Notes: generated from the sequence alone by a model not told the origin. A DNA stretch of 64,000 bases from JBHOQS01 sp042408875 (GCA_042408875.1 JBHOQS010000006.1:62001-126000); one strand, 5' to 3'. Counted from the stretch's first letter, positions 52,918 to 61,600 are shown. Numbers and translations: made by a program.

Positions 52918-53029
52918 TACGGTACTAGTTACGGGACTAGTACGGTCTAGTACGATAAGCGGAACGAGGAGCGAGAGCGACGATTGGTGGTTTGGTCGAT
53001 TGGTGGTTTGGTAAGGTCGAGAGGCTGCT
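52918..53029 (+). repeat. Repeat-rich spacer between yidC and jag
   Basis: TACGGTACTAGT and a near copy stand in tandem at 52918-52941, with a partial third. The perfect 16-bp pair CGATTGGTGGTTTGGT follows at 52981-52996 and 52997-53012, ending 17 bases before the jag start. Confidence 0.8.
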
Positions 53030-53839
53030 GTGCAACCGGTTGAGCCATCGATTGAGGTGACCGGGCGGACGGTCGATGAAGCGATCCGCACTGCCCTCGC
53101 CCGCCTAGGGAAGCGGCGCGAGGAAGTTGAGGTCATCGTCCTCAGCCAGGGCAGCCCCGGCCGGATGCTCGGCTTCGGCGCCGAGCCGGCGCGGGTGCGT
53201 GTGTCGATCCTTCCCCCTGCCGAGCGCTCCCCTGCCGAGCGGAGCGGCTGGGGCGCAGCCCAGGAGAAGGAAGCCCTGCTGGAGGACCAGGAGGACGAGG
53301 AGGCACTCGAAGAAGACGAGGACCTCGAGGAGCTCGAAACGCCGGCAGCCGCTGGCGCAGCAGGGGAGGGCGAGGAGCTCATCGCCGACGTGGCGGCTGA
53401 TATGCTTCAGGAGATGCTCGACCTGATGGGCCTCGACGCCGAGGTCGAGATCACCAGCGATGAGCCGCCGTCTCTCAACGTCGTAGGCGAAGACCTTGCA
53501 CTCTTGATCGGCCGGCGCGGCGAGCATCTGCGCGCCTTGCAGTTCCTATTGAACTTGATGGTCAACAAGCAGACCGGGCGGCGCGAGCGCATTATCGTCG
53601 ATGTAGAGAACTACCGCGAGCGCCGCACTAGGCTGCTGGAAGGCATGGCCAAGCGGGCGGCCGACGAGGTGCGCCGGCGTGGCGTGCCGATTGTCCTGGA
53701 GCCAATGCCGCCGCACGAGCGGCGTATCATCCACCTGGCGCTGGCCAACGACCCCGACGTGACCACCGAGAGTATCTACGAAGATGAAAAACGCCGGGTC
53801 GTGATCAAGCCGCGGCGCCGCCTGCCATCGCAGCGGTGA
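53030..53839 (+). CDS. jag: Jag/KhpB family RNA-binding protein
   Basis: 269 residues. A Jag-N domain (IEVTGRTVDEAIRTALARLG, GFGAEPARVRVSI) is followed by a long acidic linker (about residues 75-115), a KH domain (LLIGRRGEHLRALQFLLNLMVN) and an R3H domain with PHERRIIHLAL. This is the complete family order. It partners with the YidC region in many bacteria and binds RNA with KhpA. The GTG start overlaps nothing upstream; the stop overlaps the PfkB start (GTGA). The acidic linker is long and rich in Glu and Asp. Confidence 0.93.
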   Translation: MQPVEPSIEVTGRTVDEAIRTALARLGKRREEVEVIVLSQGSPGRMLGFGAEPARVRVSILPPAERSPAERSGWGAAQEKEALLEDQEDEEALEEDEDLEELETPAAAGAAGEGEELIADVAADMLQEMLDLMGLDAEVEITSDEPPSLNVVGEDLALLIGRRGEHLRALQFLLNLMVNKQTGRRERIIVDVENYRERRTRLLEGMAKRAADEVRRRGVPIVLEPMPPHERRIIHLALANDPDVTTESIYEDEKRRVVIKPRRRLPSQR

Positions 53840-54723
53840 ACCCCGGCGCAGAGCCTCAGGCCCGTCCCGACTATGTGGCCGTCGGGCACATCACGCAAGA
53901 CGTCCGCGACGGGAGCTTTGTGTTCGGCGGCACGGTGACTTATGCGTCGCTCACAGCCCGCAACCTGGGCTATCAGGCGGCCATCGTCACCGCCTTGCCG
54001 GACGCGGTCCTCCAGGATGCCGCTTTCGCCGAGCTGTATCGCGGCATTGCTGTCTCTGCTCTGCCCAGCGAGCAGGCAACGGTGTTCGAGAACATCTATG
54101 CACCGGCTGGCCGCGTGCAGTATCTGCGCAGCCACGCTCGCGTCCTCGACCCGGCAGCGATCCCGCCGCACCTGCTGCGCGCCCCGGTCGTGCACCTCGC
54201 CCCTGTCGCCCAGGAGATCCCACCCGCGATCCTGACCAGCATCGACCCGTCCAGCCTGGTCGGCGTCACCCCGCAGGGTTGGATGCGCCGCTGGGACCGC
54301 ACCGGCCGGGTCTGGCCTGAGCGTTGGACGTCGGCCGAGCAGTTCCTGGCCCGCGCCGACGCGCTGGTTTTCAGCGAGGAGGACACCGGCGGGGACATGC
54401 AGGAGGCCGAACGCTACGTGGCGCTGGCGAGGATCGCGGTGATCACGCGCGGCGCGCGCGGCTGTACCGTGTACGTGCGCGGCGCCCGGCCGCTGAACTT
54501 GCCGGCGTTCCCAGCGCGGGAGGTCGATCCGACCGGTGCGGGCGATGTCTTCGCCGCAGCGTTCTTTCTCAAGCTTGCCGAGCGGAGCGACCCTGAAGAA
54601 GCGGGCATCTACGCCAATTGTGTGGCCTCCTTTGCCGTTGAAGACATTGGCACCTGTGGCATCCCGATGAAGAAGCAAGTCGAGGCGCGACTACGTACGC
54701 GCATCGGCTCCCACCGAAGCTGA
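53836..54723 (+). CDS. PfkB family carbohydrate kinase
   Basis: 295 residues. The PfkB signature VDPTGAGDVFAAAFFL (about 235-250) contains the catalytic Asp and anion hole GAGD. The N-terminal GHITQD and GGTVTYASLTARNLG regions bind substrate. The phosphorylated substrate (sugar, nucleoside or another alcohol) cannot be fixed from sequence. The GTG start overlaps the jag stop by four bases. Its stop codon lies in the first copy of a 14-bp tandem duplication. Confidence 0.88.
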   Translation: MNPGAEPQARPDYVAVGHITQDVRDGSFVFGGTVTYASLTARNLGYQAAIVTALPDAVLQDAAFAELYRGIAVSALPSEQATVFENIYAPAGRVQYLRSHARVLDPAAIPPHLLRAPVVHLAPVAQEIPPAILTSIDPSSLVGVTPQGWMRRWDRTGRVWPERWTSAEQFLARADALVFSEEDTGGDMQEAERYVALARIAVITRGARGCTVYVRGARPLNLPAFPAREVDPTGAGDVFAAAFFLKLAERSDPEEAGIYANCVASFAVEDIGTCGIPMKKQVEARLRTRIGSHRS

Positions 54724-54742
54724 TCCCTCGAAGCTGATCCCT
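54715..54742 (+). repeat. 14-bp tandem duplication at the PfkB stop
   Basis: CGAAGCTGATCCCT occurs at 54715-54728 and again at 54729-54742 with no gap. The first copy contains the stop TGA (54721-54723), so the second copy duplicates the gene's end. Confidence 0.9.
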
Positions 54743-54865
54743 CATTGTGCCTCGCCGGGACGCTAGTTGCAGGCTTCCTGTTCTTTTCGTGTGGCGCGAT
54801 ACTCGTGGTAACGCTACCAGATAGGGGCCTGGCGAGTATCGAACCGGCAGGACTGTACAGGCACG

Positions 54866-56077
54866 ATGCGGCTGATTGCCTCTCTCGCCCGCGCGGTGAT
54901 TGTGGTGAGCGGGCTGAGCTATGCCGCCGGCATAGTGGCGTTCCTGAGCCTGCGCCTGCTGCCAGGCGGGACGGAGTATGCCCTGCGCGCCGGCTGGCTC
55001 CAGCTCCTCGATACGTTCACGTTGTATATCCTCCTGGTCGGTCTGGTGCTGGTTCCGCTGGGGGTGCTCCTGCGCTCGCGCAGCCTCCTTGCCAGCGCGA
55101 GCGTACCCGTGCTGGCGCTGACACTGCTGTACGGGGAGCTGTTCGTGCCGCCGGCGTGGCGCCCGGCTGCCTGGTCCCGCCCGGCAGGTGAACCTTCGGC
55201 CTCCCTCACTGTCATGACCTTCAATACCGGCATGGGTAATACGGCCCCGGACCACGTGCTTCAGCTCGTTGCAGAGGAACAGCCGGATCTCATCGCTCTC
55301 CAAGAGCTCACCCCCGTCCTCTCCGCTGGGCTGGCCCATGCCCTGGCCGCAGACTACCCCTGGCAGGTGCTGGTGCCCCAGGAGGACCATTCAGGCGCTG
55401 GCGTGCTCAGCCGTTACCCGATCGTTGCGCATGAGACCTTCCGCCTCGGGCCGTCAGAGCATCTAGCTCAGCACGTGGTGCTCGACGTTGATGGCACTGC
55501 TGTGCACCTGCTCAACGTGCACCTGGGCACACCTCGGCTGCAACGCCGCGCCGTGCCTGTGGTCTCTCCTCCGGCGGGAAGACTGCTCTCGCTCTTACGG
55601 CAGATACCGCTGCTCAGTGCGGGCATGGCCTGGCTCGCCACACCAGCAGAGCTACTCGATGACTCCCATGACCTGCGAGCGCTAGTCAGGCGTCTCGAAG
55701 ACGGCCGGATCGCTCCGGAGTTGCGCACGTCTCTGCGCCGGGCGCACATTGAGGCGCTGCTGGGGCACGTGCGCTCCATCGATGCCCCACTCATCGTGGC
55801 GGGCGACTTCAACATGGTTGACCAGAACGCCGACTATCGCCTGCTGACACAGTACCTCCACGACAGCTACCGCGCCGCCGGCTACGGCTTTGGGCATACC
55901 TTCCCACGTCCCGGAGCGTTTTATTTCCGCTCGTGGCGGCTGGTTCTACCGCTTTCACTCGTGCGCATCGACTACATTTTTACCTCAGGCCACTGGCACG
56001 CGCTGGAGGCCCACGTGAATACCGGCGGGAACTCCGACCACCTGCCAGTCGTGTCGCGCCTCGCGCTGCATCGCTGA
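54866..56077 (+). CDS. Membrane-bound endonuclease/exonuclease/phosphatase family protein
   Basis: 403 residues. Three N-terminal membrane helices (ARAVIVVSGLSYAAGIVAFL, FTLYILLVGLVLVPLGVLL, SASVPVLALTLLYGELF) precede the EEP domain. The EEP motifs are complete: MTFNTG, ALQELTP, LNVHLGTP, VAGDFNM, RIDYIFTS and SDHLPV, so metal and catalytic residues are present. It could be a phosphodiesterase acting on lipids, nucleic acid or phosphoesters outside the membrane. The substrate is unknown. It has no operon partner. Confidence 0.88.
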   Translation: MRLIASLARAVIVVSGLSYAAGIVAFLSLRLLPGGTEYALRAGWLQLLDTFTLYILLVGLVLVPLGVLLRSRSLLASASVPVLALTLLYGELFVPPAWRPAAWSRPAGEPSASLTVMTFNTGMGNTAPDHVLQLVAEEQPDLIALQELTPVLSAGLAHALAADYPWQVLVPQEDHSGAGVLSRYPIVAHETFRLGPSEHLAQHVVLDVDGTAVHLLNVHLGTPRLQRRAVPVVSPPAGRLLSLLRQIPLLSAGMAWLATPAELLDDSHDLRALVRRLEDGRIAPELRTSLRRAHIEALLGHVRSIDAPLIVAGDFNMVDQNADYRLLTQYLHDSYRAAGYGFGHTFPRPGAFYFRSWRLVLPLSLVRIDYIFTSGHWHALEAHVNTGGNSDHLPVVSRLALHR

Positions 56078-56105
56078 GTGGAGCCGGAGTGAAGTCCTGC
56101 TTCCT

Positions 56106-56401
56106 ATGCTCAGCGGGCCACTGCACCTGGTGACCGCTCGGGACTACCCGGCGCCGCGCCCCTGCTCCGGCCCGTCCTGAAGCGCCTGTATGCTGGCAGC
56201 CTCTTCGCCCGACACCTTACCGGCGTCGATGCCGAGACGCTCGTGGCGGCCAGTCGGGCGCGGCTGGCGAAACAGCCGCGCAGGACCAGGTAGCTCGGCA
56301 CACTGCTACAGGAACGCTGGCCAGACCGCGACTCCCTCCCGCTCGCCTTCGCCACCAGCGACGCCCAGGCCTGTGATATCCAGTTCCTCCCCCCGGAGTG
56401 A
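56106..56401 (+). pseudogene. AlkZ-like winged-helix DNA glycosylase remnant
   Basis: From ATG 56106 the frame reads MLSGPLHLVTARDYPA, then shifts to LLRPVLKRLYAGS...GVDAETLVAASRARLAKQPRRT. An in-frame stop follows, then LGTLLQERWPDRDSLPLAFA and a final stop at 56399. These blocks in this order match my memory of the AlkZ/YcaQ family winged-helix region (LHLVTA..DY, GVD.E.L.AA.R.L, LG.LL.ERWPDRD). At least one frameshift (near 56145) and one nonsense codon break it, and both ends are missing. It occupies the 500-bp gap between the EEP and 2-hydroxyacid dehydrogenase genes. Family match is by recall, not by search. Confidence 0.6.
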
Positions 56402-56586
56402 TCGACCAGGACACCCGGCCGCGCGCCAGCAGCGCCACCCATCTATGCGCCCGATGACCCAGATCCCTCGCGCGGGGACGGACTGGTCTGCTCTCGCGTT
56501 GACGCTGCCGCCGCGGCTTGTTACACTGCGCCCCGGACGGGTAGACGCCTGCTAAGCCTGAATCGACCGAGGAGCTCGCACCTCGC

Positions 56587-57600
56587 ATGCCTGAACGACT
56601 ACGTGTCCTGGTTCTGCCACCGGAATCGCTGCGCCGCGAGATCTTCCAGCCCGGCGCCCTCGAGCGGCTGGAGGCTGCCGCAGACGTGAGTATCAACGAC
56701 CGGTCCACCAACTGGACCAGTGCCGAGCTGGCCGCGGCCATTCCCGGCGTGGATGCTGTCATTGCCAGCTGGGGCTCCCCCAAGTTCGATCAGCAGGTCC
56801 TGGCCGCGGCGGATCGCCTGCGCTTCATCGGCTATGCCGCCGGCAGCATCAAGAACATCGTCCCATCGGAGGTGTTCGACCGCGGCGTGGTTGTGAGCCA
56901 CGCCGCCGATCTGATCGCCGACTCAGTGGCTGAGCTCTGCCTCGGCTACATCCTGACGATCTGGCGGCAGATCCCGCAGTACGACCAGGCGATGCACGCG
57001 CACCGCCCCTGGCGGGAGATTACGGCGCAGTATGGCTACGGGCACGGGCTATACTACAAGACCATTGGCCTGATCGGCTGCGGCATGGTGGCGCGCAAGT
57101 TCATTCGCCTGCTCAAGCCGTTCGAGCCAACCATCCTGGTCTACGATCCCTACCTCTCTGACGAGCGCGCGGCCGAGCTCGGGGTGACGAAGGTCAGCTT
57201 AGAAGAGCTCTTCGAGCGTAGCGATGTGATCAGCAACCACCTGCCGACCACGCCGGAGACGACCCGCATGATCCGCGCCGAGCACCTGCGACGTATCCGT
57301 GATGGCGCGCTGTTTATCAATACGGCGCGGGCAGCATCGGTCGATTACGACGCTCTGCTTGACGAGCTCCGCAAGAACCGCTTCCAGGCTGCGCTCGATG
57401 TCTTCCCACAGGAGCCGTTGCCGGAGGACAGCCCCTTCCGCGACCTGCCGAATGTCGTGCTCACGCCGCATCGCGCCGGCAGCACGATCGAGTCACGGCA
57501 GCGGCTGGGCACCGCGATGATCGACGAGTTGCTGCGCTTCTTCCGCGGCGAACCGCTACGCTACCAGGTGCGCAAGGAGCAGCTCGCCATCATGGCTTAG
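56587..57600 (+). CDS. D-isomer specific 2-hydroxyacid dehydrogenase
   Basis: 337 residues. The NAD-binding Rossmann domain has GLIGCGMVARKFIRLL and the catalytic set: Arg in NTARAASVD, Glu in DVFPQEPLPE and His in TPHRAGS. The N-terminal domain (about 1-110) is the substrate domain. Related enzymes reduce 2-oxoacids or act on phosphoglycerate-like substrates. HpaI-type aldolase follows 50 bases later, and the pair may handle 2-oxo-acid intermediates together. GAGGAG lies 14 bases before the ATG, rather far. Confidence 0.87.
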   Translation: MPERLRVLVLPPESLRREIFQPGALERLEAAADVSINDRSTNWTSAELAAAIPGVDAVIASWGSPKFDQQVLAAADRLRFIGYAAGSIKNIVPSEVFDRGVVVSHAADLIADSVAELCLGYILTIWRQIPQYDQAMHAHRPWREITAQYGYGHGLYYKTIGLIGCGMVARKFIRLLKPFEPTILVYDPYLSDERAAELGVTKVSLEELFERSDVISNHLPTTPETTRMIRAEHLRRIRDGALFINTARAASVDYDALLDELRKNRFQAALDVFPQEPLPEDSPFRDLPNVVLTPHRAGSTIESRQRLGTAMIDELLRFFRGEPLRYQVRKEQLAIMA

Positions 57601-57650
57601 CCTACGGCTTCGACTACAGCTTTGACTATGGTTTAGACTAAGGAGTTATC
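57601..57650 (+). repeat. Spacer with three degenerate repeats
   Basis: The words GGCTTCGACTA, AGCTTTGACTA and GGTTTAGACTA follow one another (57605-57640), each about 12 bases. AAGGAG follows and serves the next gene. Confidence 0.6.
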
Positions 57651-58415
57651 ATGCGCGCAAACACCGCCAAGGAGCGGCTACGCCAGGGCAAGCCCATTGT
57701 CGGCCCCATTCTTCCCTTCGCCTCCGAGGCGATGATCGAGCTGTGCGCCCTGGCCGGCTTCCATTTCGTATTCATTGACTGCGAGCACGGTCCGATGTCA
57801 GTGGAAACGGTCGAACGGCTGGTGCGCACCTGTGAGGTGGCAGGCATCCCGTCACTGGCGCGGGTGCCCGACCAGAACCCGCAGACGATCCTGCGCTTCC
57901 TGGACACCGGCCTGCAAGGCGTGCTCGTGCCGCACATCGATACCGCCGAGCAGGCTGCCGCGGCTGTGGCTGCGGCAAAGTACGCGCCGGAGGGCCACCG
58001 CGGGCTGGCGGGCGTACGTGCCGGCGGCTACGGCATCGACCTGCCGCTCACCGAATACGTGCGCCGGGCGAACGAAGAAGTGATGGTCTGGGTCTTGCTC
58101 GAGAGCCGCGCTGCGGTGGAGAACGTCGAGGCTATCGCCGCCGTGCCGGGCATTGATGTGCTACAAATCGGGCCGACTGATCTAGCCATGTCCATGCTGG
58201 GCACGCCTGACCCACGGCACCCTGAGGTGGAGCAGGCACTGGATCGTATCCTCGCTGCAGGACGCGCCGCCGGCAAGGCGGTGGGGCGCGGCGCGGTGAG
58301 CGGTGCGGCGAACATGCGCCGCGAATTAGAGCGCGGCTTCTCCGTCGTTACCTTCGGCCTGCGCGACCTGGTCGTCGAGCCCGGGCGTCAGCTCATGGCC
58401 GAGCTCGGCCTGTAG
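57651..58415 (+). CDS. HpcH/HpaI family aldolase/lyase
   Basis: 254 residues, a full-length class II aldolase barrel. FIDCEHGP and VRVPDQNPQ-like segments bind substrate; LLESRAAVENV supplies the metal Glu and IGPTDLAMSMLG the metal Asp. Family members cleave 2-keto-3-deoxy acids or related 4-hydroxy-2-oxo acids. The dehydrogenase upstream is on the same strand, 50 bases away. The ATG follows AAGGAG with five bases spacing. Confidence 0.9.
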   Translation: MRANTAKERLRQGKPIVGPILPFASEAMIELCALAGFHFVFIDCEHGPMSVETVERLVRTCEVAGIPSLARVPDQNPQTILRFLDTGLQGVLVPHIDTAEQAAAAVAAAKYAPEGHRGLAGVRAGGYGIDLPLTEYVRRANEEVMVWVLLESRAAVENVEAIAAVPGIDVLQIGPTDLAMSMLGTPDPRHPEVEQALDRILAAGRAAGKAVGRGAVSGAANMRRELERGFSVVTFGLRDLVVEPGRQLMAELGL

Positions 58416-58557
58416 AGGCCGTCAGCGAGCCGTGACTTTCTCACGGCCGGGCTGTGCCGTGGCGCATAGCCCCTCGCTAGCAATACCTTACCTTTCGCGC
58501 GGGTGAGCGTGTGCACGCTCGCGGCATTCCCAGGAGTATCGGCGGTGCTGGAAGGTA

Positions 58558-58587
58558 TTGACATGTGGCAGGCGGGCATAGTAAGAT
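58558..58587 (+). promoter_or_regulatory. Promoter of the peptide ABC operon
   Basis: TTGACA (58558-58563) and TAAGAT (58582-58587) are 18 bases apart. The start point would be near 58594, placing the ydaO-type aptamer in the leader. Confidence 0.65.
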
Positions 58588-58654
58588 AGCCTCAACCTAG
58601 AGAGCGCAAGGGCGGCTACTGTAAGCGTTGCCATTGAGCTCAGCGAACTGAATA

Positions 58655-58780
58655 CGCGGCCGAATTCCCGTTAGGGAAACGGGGGACCCAGTGTCTGGGG
58701 TGAATTCCTCATCAGGCAGTGACTGGTGAGGATAGGGTAGCTCTTTCAGCCCGAACCCGTCAGCTAACCTCGTAGGCACG
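58655..58780 (+). ncRNA. c-di-AMP riboswitch aptamer (ydaO/yuaA class)
   Basis: Several family blocks appear in order: GGGGGACCCA (58681-58690), TGGGGTGAATTCC (58696-58708), ATAGGGTAGCTCT (58732-58744), CCGAACCCGTCAGCTAACCTCGTAGGC (58751-58777). This closely follows the B. subtilis ydaO element, including the signature near GUCAGCUAACCUCGUA. I saw no clean P1 pairing at the outer ends, so the boundaries are approximate. In known members, c-di-AMP binding turns expression off. A terminator follows (58810-58843), as expected for that mode. Confidence 0.88.
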
Positions 58781-58809
58781 TGGAAGAGGCATAGCACGCG
58801 GAGATTTGT

Positions 58810-58843
58810 GAGCCGGAGGCTATGGCCTCCGGCTCTTTGTTTT
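58810..58843 (+). terminator. Riboswitch expression-platform terminator
   Basis: GAGCCGGAGGC (58810-58820) pairs with GCCTCCGGCTC (58825-58835) around TATG, followed by TTTGTTTT. It lies 30 bases after the ydaO aptamer and 105 bases before the binding-protein start, so it should abort transcription when the ligand binds. Confidence 0.87.
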
Positions 58844-58948
58844 ACCCCCGGTTCGCCTCTCCCTGGGCGCTTCCCCGCCGCCGGCCGTATTGCTCAGCCA
58901 GGCTCGAGCACATGGCGTGCACAGCACAAACTACCAGGAGGGAGTCCC

Positions 58949-60565
58949 ATGCCGGATGTAAGAATGGCTGCACAGCAGACGCGCGAAGTGCTAGCGTACA
59001 CGCGGGGTCGCTTTCTCACCCTCGCCTTGAGCCCAGTTGCGCTGGCTGGCGCAGCAGGCCTTACGGTCGCCTGCGGGCCTGGGCAGCGCGCCACCGGCGG
59101 CGCAGGCCAGCGGGCTGGCGGCCCGCCGCGCCGCGGCGGACATCTCACCATGGCGATGAACGGGCAGGTCAAGCGCTGGGATCCGGCGATCGCCACAGTC
59201 GTAGACGAGAGCATCGCCACGCAGGCGATCTATAACAATCTGACCTGGCTCGACGAGAACCTGCGTCCTCAGCCCGACCTGGCCGAATCCTGGAGCGCCA
59301 GCCCCGACTTGCTGACCTGGATGTTTCGGCTGCGCCGGGGCGTCACGTTCCACCACGGCAAGCCCCTCACCGCGGACGACGTCGTGTTTACCTTCGAGCG
59401 CCTGCTTGACCCGGCGACCAAGGCTCCCGGTAGATCTACGATTACGTGGATCGATCGGATCGAGAAGCAGGATGACCATACCGTCGTGTTCCATCTGAAC
59501 GCGCCCAATGCCGACGTGCCCACGCACTTCGGGTTCTACTACTTCCGCATTGTGCCATCCGATCGCACGCCGGAGCAGATCGCCGAGCAGCCCTCCGGCA
59601 CCGGCCCGTTCAAGCTGAAGGAGTGGTCGCCCGGCGAGCGGGTGGTCTTCACTCGCAACGAGCAGTACTGGCAGTCTGGCCTGCCCTACCTGGACGGCTG
59701 GACGATGGTCTCGATGCCGGAGGAGACGAGCCGCATCGGCGCCCTCACTGGGCGTGCCATCGACATCATCTGGCAGCTCACCGCACAGTCCCTGCCGGCG
59801 CTCCAGGGGAATCCCAACGTCGCCATTTTGAGGGCACCCAGCGGCAACTACCAGCCGCTGGTGATGAAGACCGATATAAAGCCCTTCGACGATGTGCGGG
59901 TGCGCCAGGCCTTCAAGGCAGTGGTCGATCGGGATGCCTTCGTGAAGGCGGTCACTCAGGGCTATGGCAAGCCGGCTGCCGACCACCCCATCCCCGAGTT
60001 CATGCTGCCAGAGCTGGCAAAGGAAGTTCCGGTCCCCAAGCGCGACCTGGCGCGGGCTAGGCAGCTACTGGCCCAAGCCGGGTACCCCGATGGCCTGGAG
60101 ATCACGCTGTACACCTCGGAGGGCCGCCCCGGCATGGTCGAGTCTGCGGTGACCTTCCAGGAGATGGCGCGGCCGGCCGGTATCCGTGTGAACATTCAGA
60201 AGATCCCCATCTCCACCTACTGGGACGAGATCTGGATGAAGAAGCCGTTCTGCGTGTCGAACTGGATCACCCGACCGACGATCGACAACGTGCTGTCGAC
60301 GATTTACCACTCTCAGGCCGTGTGGAACGAGGGCTTCTGGCGCAGCGCGGAGATGGACCGGCTGATCGAGCAGGCCCGCGCCGAGCGCGACCCAGGGACG
60401 CGCGCCAGGATCTATATCCAGGCGGCCAAGCTCATCCAGCAAGAGGGCCATTCCGTCATCCCCTACTTCCGCGACGTGATCACCGCGGCGAGCAAGCGGG
60501 TGCGTAACTACACCGCGCATCCGCTCACGCTGGTCGATCTGCGTACTGTGTGGCTGGAGGGGTAA
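58949..60565 (+). CDS. Oligopeptide/dipeptide ABC substrate-binding lipoprotein (family 5)
   Basis: 538 residues from ATG 58949, because AGGAGGGAG ends five bases upstream; a longer frame crosses the terminator. A Cys lipobox (AGLTVACG) follows a hydrophobic n-region. The mature domain has RGGHLTMAMNGQVKRWDPA, PDLAESWSASPDLLTWMFRLR and GVTFHHGKPLTADDVVFTFERLLDP, the family 5 signature. The operon order with OppB/OppC-type permeases and double ATPase supports a peptide role, though some members bind nickel or sugars. Expression is likely under the c-di-AMP riboswitch. Confidence 0.92.
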   Translation: MPDVRMAAQQTREVLAYTRGRFLTLALSPVALAGAAGLTVACGPGQRATGGAGQRAGGPPRRGGHLTMAMNGQVKRWDPAIATVVDESIATQAIYNNLTWLDENLRPQPDLAESWSASPDLLTWMFRLRRGVTFHHGKPLTADDVVFTFERLLDPATKAPGRSTITWIDRIEKQDDHTVVFHLNAPNADVPTHFGFYYFRIVPSDRTPEQIAEQPSGTGPFKLKEWSPGERVVFTRNEQYWQSGLPYLDGWTMVSMPEETSRIGALTGRAIDIIWQLTAQSLPALQGNPNVAILRAPSGNYQPLVMKTDIKPFDDVRVRQAFKAVVDRDAFVKAVTQGYGKPAADHPIPEFMLPELAKEVPVPKRDLARARQLLAQAGYPDGLEITLYTSEGRPGMVESAVTFQEMARPAGIRVNIQKIPISTYWDEIWMKKPFCVSNWITRPTIDNVLSTIYHSQAVWNEGFWRSAEMDRLIEQARAERDPGTRARIYIQAAKLIQQEGHSVIPYFRDVITAASKRVRNYTAHPLTLVDLRTVWLEG

Positions 60566-60569
60566 TCAG

Positions 60570-61514
60570 ATGCTGGTGTTCCTTGCCAGACGGCTCGCCT
60601 TCATGCTGTTCACCCTGTGGCTGGTGTCGGTCATCACGTTTGGAGTCACGCAGATTCTGCCGGGCGATGTGGCCAGGGCAATCCTGGGCCAAGAGGCGAC
60701 GCCAGAGGACCTGGCCCGCCTGCGCGCCGAACTCGGCCTCGACCGGCCCGCGCCGGAGCGCTATGTCACGTGGCTGAGCGGCATAGTACGCGGTGATCCA
60801 GGGAAGTCGCTCCGGCTGGGCATCCCGGCCGGGCCGCTCATCTGGGAGCGGTTGCAACGCTCGCTCGTGCTGGGTGGCCTTACCTTCGCTGTGGCCGTGC
60901 CGCTCGCCCTCGCCCTGGGCGTCGTGGCAGGCCTGTGCCGCGACCGCTTGCCTGACTATGCGATCTCCATTAGCACGCTGGTCGCAGTGTCTTTACCAGA
61001 GTTTGTGACCGGCTCCGTGCTTATCCTGGTTGTGGCAGCCTGGCTGGGCTTGCTGCCACCAACCAGTATGCAGGCGACAATGCTCCCGCTGCACCAGGCG
61101 CTGCCCTATTTGGTGCTCCCGGTCGCCACGCTCACCCTGGTCATGCTAGCCCATACCGCGCGGATGGCTCGCGCCAGCATGATCGAGGTGATGAACTCGC
61201 CGTACATCCGCACGGCTATCTTGAAGGGCCTGCCGTGGTGGCAGGTCGTGGTGCGCCATGCCCTGCCGAACGCGCTAGTCCCGGCGATTACCGTGGTCGC
61301 CATGAACACTGGCTGGCTGATCGGCGGCCTGGTCGTGGTGGAGAACGTCTTTGGCTACGCTGGCCTGGGCCGGTTGCTGGTCGAAGCCATCCAGGATCAT
61401 GACGTGCCGGTGCTCCAGGCGATCGCCCTGATCATCGCCGCCATCTACTGCGCGGCCAACTTGTGCGCCGACCTGCTGTACACCCGGCTGAACCCGCGTA
61501 TTCGCTACGCATAG
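60570..61514 (+). CDS. Peptide ABC permease, DppB/OppB type
   Basis: 314 residues with six expected membrane helices. LARRLAFMLFTLWLVSVITF opens the protein, and the family LPGDVARAILGQEAT and EFVTGSVLILVVAAWLGLLP follow. The EAA loop RMARASMIEVMNSPYIRTA couples to the ATPase. It is five bases after the binding-protein stop, so both are co-transcribed. With the following permease it forms the channel. Confidence 0.93.
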   Translation: MLVFLARRLAFMLFTLWLVSVITFGVTQILPGDVARAILGQEATPEDLARLRAELGLDRPAPERYVTWLSGIVRGDPGKSLRLGIPAGPLIWERLQRSLVLGGLTFAVAVPLALALGVVAGLCRDRLPDYAISISTLVAVSLPEFVTGSVLILVVAAWLGLLPPTSMQATMLPLHQALPYLVLPVATLTLVMLAHTARMARASMIEVMNSPYIRTAILKGLPWWQVVVRHALPNALVPAITVVAMNTGWLIGGLVVVENVFGYAGLGRLLVEAIQDHDVPVLQAIALIIAAIYCAANLCADLLYTRLNPRIRYA

Positions 61515-61572
61515 ATGCGCCGACCCAGGTGTCGCAGCATTGAGGCCGACCGTATAGCGCTGGCATCTCTCG

Positions 61573-61600
61573 GGACTGGAAAGACTGGACTGGAAAGAGC
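61573..61600 (+). repeat. 14-bp imperfect tandem duplication in the permease spacer
   Basis: GGACTGGAAAGACT (61573-61586) is followed by GGACTGGAAAGAGC (61587-61600). It lies 40 bases before the second permease start. Confidence 0.75.
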
